DNA of 64,000 bases, taken from assembly GCF_000092645.1 (NCBI RefSeq), contig NC_014165.1, positions 2,976,001-3,040,000 on the forward strand, read 5' to 3'. The DNA comes from Thermobispora bispora DSM 43833 (GTDB lineage Bacteria; Actinomycetota; Actinomycetes; Streptosporangiales; Streptosporangiaceae). The notes under the pieces are model-generated. The model had not been told where the DNA came from, did not search any database, and saw only the letters and a list, made by a program, of their open reading frames with translations. A program made the translations under genes and the position numbers. Shown one piece after another: positions 51,339-59,767 of the stretch (its first letter is position 1; each line of letters starts with the position of its first letter).

Positions 51339-51359
51339 AAGAGGTCCAGGGGACCTCTT
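51339..51359 (-). terminator. Hairpin downstream of the DUF3800 gene
   Basis: AAGAGGTCC-AGG-GGACCTCTT is a perfect 9-bp inverted repeat, 47 bases beyond the stop on the minus strand. It can act on both strands. Confidence 0.55.
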
Positions 51360-51406
51360 CCCTGTTCAGGGATAGCTGGTCACACTCATTTTCGACCGAT
51401 TTTCCT

Positions 51407-52060
51407 TTATGCCCGGCCCCACGGCAGGAACTTGCTCTTCAAGGTCGGCACCACCGCCCACAGATACGTCCGGTCATCCCGCTCCAATTGCCGCTGCACC
51501 GCCCACAGCCCATAATCGGCGACTTGCAGTCCCCAGCTCGTGGCCGCCTCCCAATGACAGACCACGACGTTGCGCAGCGGCGGGGCGTGATCGTCGCACA
51601 CCCGGTCGATCGCCTGCCGGAACGCCTTCTTGCGCGCCGCGGTGCCCAACGTGGCCACGATCACATAGAGCGTGTCACCCTCGGTGGTGCACCGCTTGGC
51701 GACCTCCTTGAAATGCAGATACCAGGCGAGCTCGTATAAATACGCTTCACCCTTCGCCCGTACGCTCTCGAACGCCTTGGCCTTCGCCAGGAAGGTGAAA
51801 TCGAACCGCGGCGCCTGACTTTTGATCACCTTGTACACGTCGGCGCGGGTCTGCGGCCGGTCGTTCTTGGCGTGGTAGCCCTTCGGCAGCTCGACCCCCT
51901 TCTGGGCGTGGATCAGCCGCAGCCGGCATCCCTGGGCCATGGCCTCGTCATGGTTCGTCGTGTACGTGGCCGTCCCGATCCCGAAATACTTCGATCCACC
52001 GTTGGCGACGTCGTAGTCCAGATTGCCGGTTTCATCGGCGTACATGAAAACCTCGGCCAC
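51407..52060 (-). CDS. DUF3800 protein
   Basis: A 217-residue protein. MYADETGNLDY at the N-terminus is the acidic motif of DUF3800 (usually DESG), and the C-terminal LQVADYGLWAVQRQLE is the matching second acidic site, so an RNase H-like metal fold is likely. Many relatives sit in mobile or defence contexts, but activity is unproven. The GTG at 52060 has a perfect AAGGAGGCGG ribosome site. Codons are less GC-rich than in neighbours, and it lies just beyond a tRNA gene, which suggests transfer. Confidence 0.85.
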   Translation of the reverse strand: MAEVFMYADETGNLDYDVANGGSKYFGIGTATYTTNHDEAMAQGCRLRLIHAQKGVELPKGYHAKNDRPQTRADVYKVIKSQAPRFDFTFLAKAKAFESVRAKGEAYLYELAWYLHFKEVAKRCTTEGDTLYVIVATLGTAARKKAFRQAIDRVCDDHAPPLRNVVVCHWEAATSWGLQVADYGLWAVQRQLERDDRTYLWAVVPTLKSKFLPWGRA

Positions 52061-52627
52061 GAGCCGCCTCCTTTCTCGGAGAATCGGGATCGATCTCGGT
52101 CGCCGCTCGGCCTATTGCTCACGTTCTTCCGGCCATCGCCCGGTTCCGTCCCGTTCACGAGCAGGTCACCGAGTCATGTGACGCCTCGGGCGTCTTCTCA
52201 ACGTGACATACCGCGCGGCACCGAATCGGTAATCGAGACCATAGAGCAAGTGATGCCTTACGGCGCACCGGCTCCGGCTGCGATCCGGTTTCCCGCCTAA
52301 GCGAGATCAATAAAGCGATAGCAATTGTCGCCATTAACGGCTTATGTCAGGCATACGCGTTTCGTTACACTACGACGCTGGTCTGTCATGGACTTCACCG
52401 CAGACGAAGGCTCCGGCGGCCGCCATCGGATTCCCGTACGGCCACGCAACGATGGCATGAGCCGCCGAGGTCCTCTGCGGAATCCGAGCCGGTGTACCAC
52501 CGCCTCCGAATTCAGCCGGAGAGGCGGGTGCCTTGGTGACGGGAGCGGGCCGCTTGGTGTCGTGACGGAAGGCGAAGAGCCGGCCGGGCGGCACGCTGAG
52601 AGCGGCGGCTCAACGCGCAGCCCCGCG
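52061..52627. other. 567-bp gap, AT-richer, no gene
   Basis: The stretch 52200-52400 is clearly less GC-rich than its surroundings (for example AATAAAGCGATAGCAATTG). ORFs crossing it show no family features on either strand. It may be the decayed remainder of the element that brought the DUF3800 gene, or the promoter area of that gene. Confidence 0.5.
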
Positions 52628-53236
52628 TCACAGGCGCTGGAGCAGCCGCTCCATCTGGTCGATCTCGGCCTGCTGGCCGCGCTCGATGTCCTTGGCCAGC
52701 TTGACGGCCTCGGGATTCGCGCCCTCCCGCTGTTCGGTCCGGGCCATCTCGATCGCTCCCTTGTGGTGGGCGATCATCAGCTGAGCGAACAACCGGTCGA
52801 ACCGGGCTCCCGAGGCGGCCTCGAGCTCGGCCATCTGCTGGTCGGAGAGCATGCCCGGCATCGGGTGCCCGGCGTGCCCGTCGTGGCCGGACGGTTCGGG
52901 CCTGCTCCACGCGTGGAGCCAGCGGCGCATCAGCGCGATCTCCGCGGCCTGGGTCGACTTGATCGTGGCCGCCAGCTCCTTGACCTCTGGATCGGCGGCG
53001 CGGGTCTCGGCGAGCTCGGCCATGTCCACGGCCTGCTCGTGGTGGGGGATCATCTGCTGCGCGAACCGCACGTCCGCCTCGTTGAAGGTGGCCGACGGCC
53101 GGGTGGCCGCGGCGCGGCCACCGGACCCGGCCGTGGTGGCGGTGTCGGCGCCGCAGGCGGTGAGCAGGGCGAGGGCTCCCAGGGCCGCGGCGGCGGACAG
53201 GGCGATCCGGTGGGCGGCGAACGCGGTGACGGGCAT
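52628..53236 (-). CDS. DUF305 lipoprotein
   Basis: A 202-residue exported protein. The signal peptide IALSAAAALGALALLTAC has a lipobox Cys at about residue 28. The mature part holds two copies of the DUF305 motif: DVRFAQQMIPHHEQAVDMAEL and FDRLFAQLMIAHHKGAIEMA, whose His pairs may bind metal. A Met/His-rich stretch between them (GHDGHAGHPMPGM) hints at copper. The family is ferritin-like in shape and often lies near copper genes; none is seen here. The ATG at 53236 fits the signal peptide. Confidence 0.9.
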   Translation of the reverse strand: MPVTAFAAHRIALSAAAALGALALLTACGADTATTAGSGGRAAATRPSATFNEADVRFAQQMIPHHEQAVDMAELAETRAADPEVKELAATIKSTQAAEIALMRRWLHAWSRPEPSGHDGHAGHPMPGMLSDQQMAELEAASGARFDRLFAQLMIAHHKGAIEMARTEQREGANPEAVKLAKDIERGQQAEIDQMERLLQRL

Positions 53237-53687
53237 GGTGGTCCGGTCTTCTCTCGGTGTTCCGGGCCCCGGCGGCGGGCGAGCCGGGGCGGTGCCGCGG
53301 GCGCGCACAGCGACAACCGGCCGGGCGCGTCCTGGCGGAGGACGTTAGCCGCTCCCCCGCTCGGCGAAGGTGAGGCCGCCCATCATCCGGCCACTTCAGG
53401 GACCACTCTTTGCCCCGGCATGAACCGCCCGGCCGGGCATGTCCGCGAGCGGCAGTGCACCCCGAGCATGGGCAGGCCACGGATTCACGTCACGTTCGGG
53501 CCCCGTTCGGCCGCACGCCCCACGAGCGGTCCGGCCACGCCCGTGCACGCGGGCCCGGCAGGCCCGCGCACGCGCAGGCCGTCCGATCATGTTCGGCACC
53601 CAACACCGGGAACCGGGCACGCCCGAGAACGCGCGGGCCGCCGTGCCGTACGCCGGCGTCAGCCGGCGCACCAAGCACCCGGCGCGG
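53237..53687. other. 451-bp gap, no gene seen
   Basis: The gap between the DUF305 and M20 genes is GC-rich, with only a short GCGGGCC/GGCCCGC hairpin near 53547-53567. Both strands are open over parts of it but without recognisable protein features. Confidence 0.5.
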
Positions 53688-54761
53688 TCACGCGGCGGCC
53701 TGGGCGAGCACGGCGCGGTAGATGCCGACCGCCTCCTCGATGCGGCTCACCCGGCAGTGCTCGTCGGTCACGTGGGCCTGGTCCGGCTCCCCCGGGCCGC
53801 AGATCAGGGTGGGCGGGTCGCCGAGCGCGGGCCGGAGCACGGACGCGTCGGTGAAGTAGGTCGCCGCCCCGGTGGGCTCGCCCGCCCCGGCCGCGACCAG
53901 CCGGGCCACCCAGGGGTCCTCCGTCGGGGTCCACACCGGCGGCAGGTCGAGGAGCACCGCCAGGTCGATCTCCTCCCCCAGCGCCCCGGCGAGCTCGGCG
54001 CGGGCCGCGGCGTGGTCCTGCCCGGCGACGGTGCGGACGTCGATGGTCGCCTCGGCCCGGTCGGGGACGGCGTTGGTGCCGGACCCACCGGCGATCGTGC
54101 CCACGTTCAGCGTCGGCGCGCCCATCCACCGGTGCGGGGCGACGCCGAACCGGAAGTCCCGGGCGGCCAGCACGGCCCGGGCGAGCTTGTAGATCGCGTT
54201 GTCGCCGAGGTGCGGCATGGAGCCGTGCGCGGCGGTGCCGTACGCGGTGGCGCGGAGCCACAGGGCCCCCTTGTGCCCGGGTACGACCCGGTTGGCGGTG
54301 GGCTCGGCGATCAGCAGCACGGCGGCGGGGGCGAGCACCCCGCGCGCGGCGAGGTCGGCGGCGCCTTCGCACCCGGTCTCCTCGCCCCAGGTGAGGGCGA
54401 GCTGCACGGGCACGTCCGCCGGGCACTCCGCGGCCGCCGCGACGATGGCGGCCACCCCGGCCTTCATGTCGCTCGCGCCCCGGCCGTAGAGCAGGTCGCC
54501 GTCGCGCTCGGCCGCGAACGGGTCGTGGCGCCACGCTTCCGCGCCGAGCGGCACGGTGTCGAGGTGCCCGGAGAGGGTGATGAACCGCTCGCCCCGGCCG
54601 CGCCGGGCGACCAGGCCGGTCCGCCCGGGGGCGGCGGAATGGAGCTCGACGGCGTATCCGGCCTCCTCCAGCCGGCCGGCGAGCAGCTCGGCGGCCCGCT
54701 GCTCGCCCCCGGCCACGGTCTGCAGGCGGATCAGCTCCCGGGTGAGTTCCACTGCGTTCAT
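53688..54761 (-). CDS. M20 family metallohydrolase (ArgE/DapE-like)
   Basis: A 357-residue M20 enzyme. SGHLDTVP and GRGASDMKAGVA give the first His and bridging Asp, TWGEETGCEG the catalytic and metal Glu pair, and DEHCRVSRIEEAVGIYRAV the last metal His. The dimerisation domain lies between (HGSMPHLGDNAIYKLA). It should hydrolyse an N-acyl amino acid, peptide or related amide. The ATG at 54761 follows the lacI stop by two bases, with GGAGAAG before it, so both are one operon divergent from the nucleoside-type operon. It is thus a candidate for that pathway. Confidence 0.92.
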   Translation of the reverse strand: MNAVELTRELIRLQTVAGGEQRAAELLAGRLEEAGYAVELHSAAPGRTGLVARRGRGERFITLSGHLDTVPLGAEAWRHDPFAAERDGDLLYGRGASDMKAGVAAIVAAAAECPADVPVQLALTWGEETGCEGAADLAARGVLAPAAVLLIAEPTANRVVPGHKGALWLRATAYGTAAHGSMPHLGDNAIYKLARAVLAARDFRFGVAPHRWMGAPTLNVGTIAGGSGTNAVPDRAEATIDVRTVAGQDHAAARAELAGALGEEIDLAVLLDLPPVWTPTEDPWVARLVAAGAGEPTGAATYFTDASVLRPALGDPPTLICGPGEPDQAHVTDEHCRVSRIEEAVGIYRAVLAQAAA

Positions 54762-54763
54762 GA

Positions 54764-55759
54764 TCACTTCTCCGGTCGGGTCGTCCCGCGGACGACGAGC
54801 TGGGGCGCCACCGCGATCCGGCGCAGGCCGGGCGAGGTGCGGGCCTCGGCGAGCACCCGCAGGGCCTCCCGGGCGAGTTGCTCCCGCGGCTGGCGGACGG
54901 TGGTGAGCGGCGGGTCGGACAGCTCCGCGTATCCGATGTCGTCGAACCCGGTGACGGCGACGTCGTCGGGCACGCGCAGGCCGTGGGCGCGCAGGCCGCG
55001 GAGCATGCCGATGGCGATCTCGTCGTTGCCGCAGATCACCGCGTCGGGGATCCGCCCGCCGGTGCAGATCAGCTCGGCCGCGCGCTGCCCCCAGGCGGCG
55101 CTGAACTCGCCGAGGAGCACGTCGGTGACCTGCACCCCGCCTGCCCGGGCCCCGCGTTCGAAGGCCGCCAGGCGCAGGCGCGCCGAGGAGTTGGTGAGCT
55201 CCGATCCGACGAAGGCGAGCCGTTTCGCCCCGCCGGCGATGACGTGCTCGACCGCGAGGCCGATGCCGATCTCGTCGTCGACCCCGACCCAGTCGCTCAC
55301 GCCGCCCTCGACGTACCGGTCGAGCTGCACGAGCGGTACGGCTTTCGCCGCCTCGACCACGGCCGGCCGGCTCCGTTCCATGTCGCAGGGGCTGATGATG
55401 AGGCCGTCGACCTTGCGCTCGACGAGGACCCGCAGGCGGCGCTCCTCGACCCGGGGGTCGTACTGGGCGTCGCAGAGGATCAGCTCCCGGCCGGAGCGCT
55501 GCAGCTCGTACTCGACGGCCTGCACGATCTCGGGGAAGAACGGGAGGGTGATGCTCGGGACGACCATGCCGACGGTGCGCGTGGTCTGCTCCCGCAGCGC
55601 CTGGGCGACGGCGTTGGGCCGGTACCCCAGCTGTTCGGCGGCCGCGACCACCCGGGCGACGATCTCCGGGGACACCTTGCGCCGCCCCGACAGCGCCCGG
55701 GAGGCCGTGGCGATGGAGACCCCGGCGTGGGCGGCGACTTCGCGGAGCGTGACGGCCAT
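54764..55759 (-). CDS. LacI-family regulator
   Basis: A 331-residue repressor. The N-terminal LacI helix-turn-helix is TLREVAAHAGVSIATASRALSG, with the hinge helix near residue 50-60 (PNAVAQALRE); the sugar-binding domain follows (VGMVVPSITLPFFPEIVQAV, DGLIISPCDMERS, DVAVTGFDDIGYAELSDPPLTTVRQP). It faces the ABC/nucleoside hydrolase operon. Near-palindromic sites with an ACGT centre lie both two bases before its own start and before the operon. The effector is probably a sugar or nucleoside taken up by that operon. Confidence 0.95.
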   Translation of the reverse strand: MAVTLREVAAHAGVSIATASRALSGRRKVSPEIVARVVAAAEQLGYRPNAVAQALREQTTRTVGMVVPSITLPFFPEIVQAVEYELQRSGRELILCDAQYDPRVEERRLRVLVERKVDGLIISPCDMERSRPAVVEAAKAVPLVQLDRYVEGGVSDWVGVDDEIGIGLAVEHVIAGGAKRLAFVGSELTNSSARLRLAAFERGARAGGVQVTDVLLGEFSAAWGQRAAELICTGGRIPDAVICGNDEIAIGMLRGLRAHGLRVPDDVAVTGFDDIGYAELSDPPLTTVRQPREQLAREALRVLAEARTSPGLRRIAVAPQLVVRGTTRPEK

Positions 55760-55761
55760 GC

Positions 55762-55775
55762 GGATAACGTTTTCC
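55762..55775. promoter_or_regulatory. LacI operator at the regulator start
   Basis: GGATAACGTTTTCC is a 14-bp near-palindrome (one mismatch pair) with the ACGT centre typical of LacI sites. It ends two bases before the lacI ATG and covers its ribosome site, so binding would block its own expression. A -10 TATGAT on the minus strand (55833-55838) lies upstream. Confidence 0.6.
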
Positions 55776-55884
55776 TAACGACTCCCCCGCCTGGAGACTG
55801 GGTTGGGCGGGCATCACCTGCGTTGACGCCCGATCATACCCCCGAACACAAGGATCTTGACAGAAACGAACGGACAAACCGCCC

Positions 55885-55943
55885 TTGACTTGGACAAAGA
55901 CGGAGGGATAGCGTCCACCCCCAAGCGGGACAAACGTTTTCCC
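55885..55943 (+). promoter_or_regulatory. Promoter and LacI operator of the uptake operon
   Basis: TTGACT (55885-55890), 18 bases, TAGCGT (55909-55914). The near-palindrome GGGACAAACGTTTTCCC (55927-55943) starts 13 bases after the -10, so a bound repressor would stop initiation or elongation. The word GGACAAA also occurs at 55872 and 55892. Confidence 0.6.
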
Positions 55944-55970
55944 AACCCTCAGCCCGGAAGGAAGATCACC

Positions 55971-56939
55971 ATGGCCCGGAGATTCCGCCTGTTCCGCGCC
56001 GCGGCGGTGCTCGCCGCGACGGCCTTGCTCGTCCCCGCCTGTGGCAGCGGGGACTCCGGTGGAGAATCCGGTGCCGGCAAGCCACGCGTCGGGCTGGTTC
56101 AGATCAACCAGCAGGCGATCTTCTTCAACCAGATGAACGAAGGCGCCCAACAGGCCGCCAAGGAAGTGGGCGTCGACCTCACGATCTTCAACGCCAACGA
56201 CGACCCGGCCAAGCAGAACGAGGCGATCGACAACTTCGTCCAGCAGCAGTTCGACGCCATCATCGTCGTGGCGATCGACGTCGAAGGCGTCAAGCCGGCG
56301 ATCCAGGCCGCCAAGGAGGCCGGCGTGAAGATCATCGCGGTCGACGCGATCGTCGACTCCCCCGCCGTCGACACCCAGGTCGGCGTGGACAACGCCAAGG
56401 CGGGTCAGCAGATCGGCGAGTTCGTCAACGAGTGGGCCAAGGAGCAGAACCTCTCCGCGCCCAAGATCGGCATTGTCGGCGCGCTGAACTCCTACATCCA
56501 GAACGTCCGAAAGGACAGCTTCGAGGAGACCGTCACCAAGGCGGGCGCCCAGATCGTCCAGACCGTGGACGGCCAGAACCGCCAGGAGGCCGCCCTCACC
56601 GCCGCCGAGAACCTCCTCACCTCCCGCCAGGACCTCGACGCCGTCTACGCGACCGGTGAGCCCGCCCTGCTCGGCACCGTGGCGGCGATCAACTCCCAGC
56701 AGGCCGGGGACCGGGTCAAGGTCTTCGGCTGGGACCTCACCAAGGAGGCGATCGCCGGGATCGACGCCGGCTTCGTCGCGGCCGTGGTCCAGCAGGACCC
56801 CAAGACCGAGGGGTATGAGGCGGTCAAGGAGGCGTACGCCATCGTCAACGGCGCGGAGCCCAAGAAGCGCATCGACGTCCCCGTGGAGATCGTGACCAAG
56901 GAGAACGTCGACCGCTTCCGCTCCATCTACGGAGGCTGA
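55971..56939 (+). CDS. Sugar-type ABC substrate-binding lipoprotein
   Basis: A 322-residue RbsB-like protein. The signal peptide (LFRAAAVLAATALLVPAC) carries a lipobox; then VGLVQINQQAIFFNQMNEGAQQAAKE, IIVVAIDVEGVKPAIQAAKEAGVKIIAVDAI, VGVDNAKAGQQIGEF and VFGWDLTKEAIAGIDAGFV match the ribose/galactose binding fold. It is anchored outside the membrane and delivers its ligand to the downstream ATPase and permease. The ATG at 55971 follows GGAAGGAAG. Neighbouring genes suggest a nucleoside or pentose ligand. Confidence 0.94.
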   Translation: MARRFRLFRAAAVLAATALLVPACGSGDSGGESGAGKPRVGLVQINQQAIFFNQMNEGAQQAAKEVGVDLTIFNANDDPAKQNEAIDNFVQQQFDAIIVVAIDVEGVKPAIQAAKEAGVKIIAVDAIVDSPAVDTQVGVDNAKAGQQIGEFVNEWAKEQNLSAPKIGIVGALNSYIQNVRKDSFEETVTKAGAQIVQTVDGQNRQEAALTAAENLLTSRQDLDAVYATGEPALLGTVAAINSQQAGDRVKVFGWDLTKEAIAGIDAGFVAAVVQQDPKTEGYEAVKEAYAIVNGAEPKKRIDVPVEIVTKENVDRFRSIYGG

Positions 56940-56943
56940 CCGG

Positions 56944-57708
56944 ATGACGGGCACCCAGGCACCCGACCGGGTCCTGATGCAGGACATCCGCAAGCGCTAC
57001 GGCATGGTCGACGCCCTGCGCGGGGTCACCCTCCGGGTGGCGCCCGGCGAGGTCGTCGGCCTGGTCGGCGACAACGCGGCGGGCAAGTCCACCCTGATGA
57101 AGATCCTGGCGGGTGCGGTCGTGCCCGACTCGGGGCGCATCTTCTTCGACGGGCGGGAGGTGTCCTTCACCTCCCCCCGCGACGCCCGCGAGCTGGGCAT
57201 CGAGATGGTCTACCAGGACCTGGCGCTCTGCGACGACATCGACGTCGCCGGGAACCTGTTCCTCGGCAGGGAGCCGCGCCGGTTCGGCGGCCTCGTGCTC
57301 GACAAGCGGCGCATGCACCGGGAGGCGCGCGAGCACCTCGACGCGCTCAACATCCGCATCCCGCTCACCGACCTCCCGGTGCGCGACCTGTCCGGCGGCC
57401 AGCGGCAGGCCGTGGCGATCGCCCGGGCCGTCACCTTCGGCCCCAAGGTGCTGATCATGGACGAGCCGACCGCGGCGCTCGCGGTGAGCGAGGTGGAGAC
57501 GGTGCTCCGGCTGATCCGCACCGTCTCCGAGTCCGGGGTGAGCGTCATCCTCATCACCCACCGGCTGCAGGACCTGTTCGAGGTCTGCGACCGGCTGTGC
57601 GTGATGTACGAGGGGACGCTCCGCGCCGACCTGGACGCCCGGACCACCAGCCTGGAGCGCCTGGTCGCGGAGATCGTCGGTCACGGCGGAAACGAGCGTG
57701 CGGCATGA
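56944..57708 (+). CDS. ABC transporter ATPase, single domain
   Basis: A 254-residue ATPase. Walker A is GDNAAGKSTLMK, the signature is LSGGQRQAVAIARA and Walker B is VLIMDEPTAAL; ITHRLQDLFEVCDR has the switch His. Ribose-type importers usually have a duplicated ATPase (RbsA), while this one has a single domain, as in the fructose importer FrcA. It starts four bases after the binding protein gene and overlaps the permease start (ATGA). Confidence 0.95.
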   Translation: MTGTQAPDRVLMQDIRKRYGMVDALRGVTLRVAPGEVVGLVGDNAAGKSTLMKILAGAVVPDSGRIFFDGREVSFTSPRDARELGIEMVYQDLALCDDIDVAGNLFLGREPRRFGGLVLDKRRMHREAREHLDALNIRIPLTDLPVRDLSGGQRQAVAIARAVTFGPKVLIMDEPTAALAVSEVETVLRLIRTVSESGVSVILITHRLQDLFEVCDRLCVMYEGTLRADLDARTTSLERLVAEIVGHGGNERAA

Positions 57709-58721
57709 GCACTCCCACCACCGTCCCCGCCAGTGAGCGGATCGTCACCACGAGATCGGCCCGGCTGCGGGCGTTCATCGGCCGGCACATCCAGGTCATC
57801 GCGATCGCCGCGGTGCTGGTCGTGCTCGTGGTGTTCTTCAGCGCCACGGCCGACCGGTTCATGACGGTCGGGAACATCCTGAACCTGCTGCGCCAGATCG
57901 CGCCCACGCTGATCGTCGCGGTGGCGATGACGTTCGTCATCACCACGGCGGGCATCGACCTGTCCGTCGGGTCGATCGTCGCGCTCACCGGATCGCTGCT
58001 GGCGATCCTGATCGACACCGGCGTCGACCCGTCGCTGTCCTTCCTCGCCGTCCTCGCCCTCGGTGCCCTGGTCGGGGCGGTGAACGGCTGGTTCTCCTCC
58101 TACCAGGGGCTGCCGCCGTTCATCGTCACCCTCGCCACGCTGTCGATCATCCGCGGTACGGCGCTGCGGGTGACCGAGGGCTACTCCACCCCGATCAAGG
58201 ACGGCGGATGGGTGCTCCAGCTCGGCCAGGGGCGGCTGCTCGGGGTGCCGATCCCGGCGATCCTCGCGGTCGTGATCGCCGCCGCCGGATGGTTCGCGCT
58301 GACGAGCACCCCGTTCGGGCGGTACGTCACCGGCCTGGGCTCCAACGCGGAGTCGCTGCGGCGCAGCGGCGTGGAGATCCGCCGCATCGGCTTGATCGTC
58401 TACGTGCTCACCGGCCTCGCCGCGGCGCTCGCCGGGGTGCTGGTCGCCACCCGGCTCGCCTCGGGCTCGTCCAACGCCGGCGTGGGCTTCGAGCTCGAGG
58501 TGATCACCGCGGTGGTGCTCGGCGGCACCAGCCTCTTCGGCGGCCGGGGCTCCATGCTCGGCACGATCCTCGGCGCCCTCACCCTCGGGGTGATCTCCAA
58601 CGGCCTGGTGCTGCTCCACGTGTCGCCGTTCTACGTGCAGATCGTGCAGGGGAGCATCCTCCTCCTGGCGATCTTCGGCAACACCAAGCTGTGGTCGAGG
58701 TTCGGGACCGCGAAGCGATGA
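57705..58721 (+). CDS. ABC transporter permease, RbsC-like
   Basis: A 338-residue inner-membrane permease with about nine hydrophobic segments. NILNLLRQIAPTLIVAVAMTFVITTAGIDLSVGSIVAL is the diagnostic BPD_transp_2 motif, and later GLGSNAESLRRSGVEIRRI is the cytosolic coupling loop. AVVLGGTSLFGGRGSMLGTI is near the end. It completes the importer. The start codon overlaps the ATPase stop, and its own stop overlaps the next start. Confidence 0.95.
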   Translation: MSTPTTVPASERIVTTRSARLRAFIGRHIQVIAIAAVLVVLVVFFSATADRFMTVGNILNLLRQIAPTLIVAVAMTFVITTAGIDLSVGSIVALTGSLLAILIDTGVDPSLSFLAVLALGALVGAVNGWFSSYQGLPPFIVTLATLSIIRGTALRVTEGYSTPIKDGGWVLQLGQGRLLGVPIPAILAVVIAAAGWFALTSTPFGRYVTGLGSNAESLRRSGVEIRRIGLIVYVLTGLAAALAGVLVATRLASGSSNAGVGFELEVITAVVLGGTSLFGGRGSMLGTILGALTLGVISNGLVLLHVSPFYVQIVQGSILLLAIFGNTKLWSRFGTAKR

Positions 58722-59767
58722 CCGTGCACGTGCAGACGGTGCTCGGCGCGGTGCCCGCCGCGGAGCTCGGCATCACGCTCTTCCACGAGCACCTGCTCAA
58801 CGACGGCTCGTCGGCCTGGCATCCGCCCGCCCCCGGGGACGCCGAGGGCGAGCGGATCGCCCACGAGCCCATCCGCATGGAGTTCCTCGGCCGGCTGCGC
58901 GAGGACCCGTACCTGTCCCGGCACAACGTCTCCCTCGACGACCCGGAGCTCGCCGCGGAGGAGGCCGCCCGGTTCGCGGCCCGCGGCGGGCGGACCATCG
59001 TCGAGGTGACCCCGGAGGGCCTGGGCCGGGACCCGCGCGGCCTGGTGCGGATCGCCCGGGCGACCGGCCTCCACGTGGTCATGGGCTGCGGCTTCTACCT
59101 GGAGCGCTCGCACCCCGCCCGGGTGCGCGGCATGTCCGTGGAGGACGTGGCCGAGGAGATCGAGCGGGAGGTGCGGGAGGGCGTCGCGGGCGTCCGGCCG
59201 GGGGTGATCGGCGAGATCGGCGTCTCCCCGGCCTTCACCCCCGCGGAGGAGAAGGTGCTCCGCGGGGCCGCCCGCGCCCAGGCCCGCACCGGGGTGCCGC
59301 TCTCGGTCCACCTGCCCGGGTGGGTACGGCACGGCCACCGGGTGCTCGACATCGTGGCCGAGGAGGGCGGCCGGCTCACCGCGACCGTGCTCGGCCACAT
59401 GAACCCCTCCCTCGACGACCTGGAGTACCAGACCTCGCTCGCCGACCGCGGGGCGTGGCTCGAGTACGACATGTGCGGCATGGACTACCACTTCGTCGGC
59501 GAGGGCCAGTCCCCGTGCGACGAGGAGAACGCCCGCGCCATCGCCCGCCTCGTCCGGTACGGCTACCGCGACCGGCTGCTGCTCTCCCAGGACGTCTTCC
59601 TCAAGACCATGCTCGTCCGCTACGGCGGCCGGGGTTACGCCCACCTGCTCGACAGCTTCATCCCGCGGCTGCACCGGCACGGGCTCACCGCGGACGACAC
59701 CGACCATCTGCTCATCGCCAACCCCCGGGCGGTCTTCGAGACCGCCGCGAAAGGAGAGGACGAATGA
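58718..59767 (+). CDS. Phosphotriesterase-family hydrolase
   Basis: A 349-residue TIM-barrel amidohydrolase. LGITLFHEHLLND has the HxH metal motif; EVTPEGLGRDPRGL is followed by the second-shell strand GLHVVMGCGFYLE, then GVIGEIGVSPAFTPAEEKVLRGAA (Glu/Lys region), the metal His residues in PLSVHLPGWVRHG and ATVLGHMNPS, and the final Asp in LLLSQDVFLK. Members hydrolyse lactones, including phosphorylated sugar lactones, or phosphoesters. Inside this operon, opening of a sugar lactone or ester of a nucleoside-derived product is plausible. It is coupled by ATGA overlaps on both sides. Confidence 0.9.
   Translation: MTVHVQTVLGAVPAAELGITLFHEHLLNDGSSAWHPPAPGDAEGERIAHEPIRMEFLGRLREDPYLSRHNVSLDDPELAAEEAARFAARGGRTIVEVTPEGLGRDPRGLVRIARATGLHVVMGCGFYLERSHPARVRGMSVEDVAEEIEREVREGVAGVRPGVIGEIGVSPAFTPAEEKVLRGAARAQARTGVPLSVHLPGWVRHGHRVLDIVAEEGGRLTATVLGHMNPSLDDLEYQTSLADRGAWLEYDMCGMDYHFVGEGQSPCDEENARAIARLVRYGYRDRLLLSQDVFLKTMLVRYGGRGYAHLLDSFIPRLHRHGLTADDTDHLLIANPRAVFETAAKGEDE

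Noticed and set aside
50892-52627. Integrated element with attachment sites at the tRNA
   Set aside because: No duplicate of the tRNA 3' end, no integrase and no phage or transfer genes are visible; only base composition and position hint at transfer.
53688-56993. Single 1101-residue minus-strand frame
   Set aside because: Only the part up to 54761 is a real protein (M20). The rest is antisense to the binding protein gene and crosses the lacI gene in another frame.
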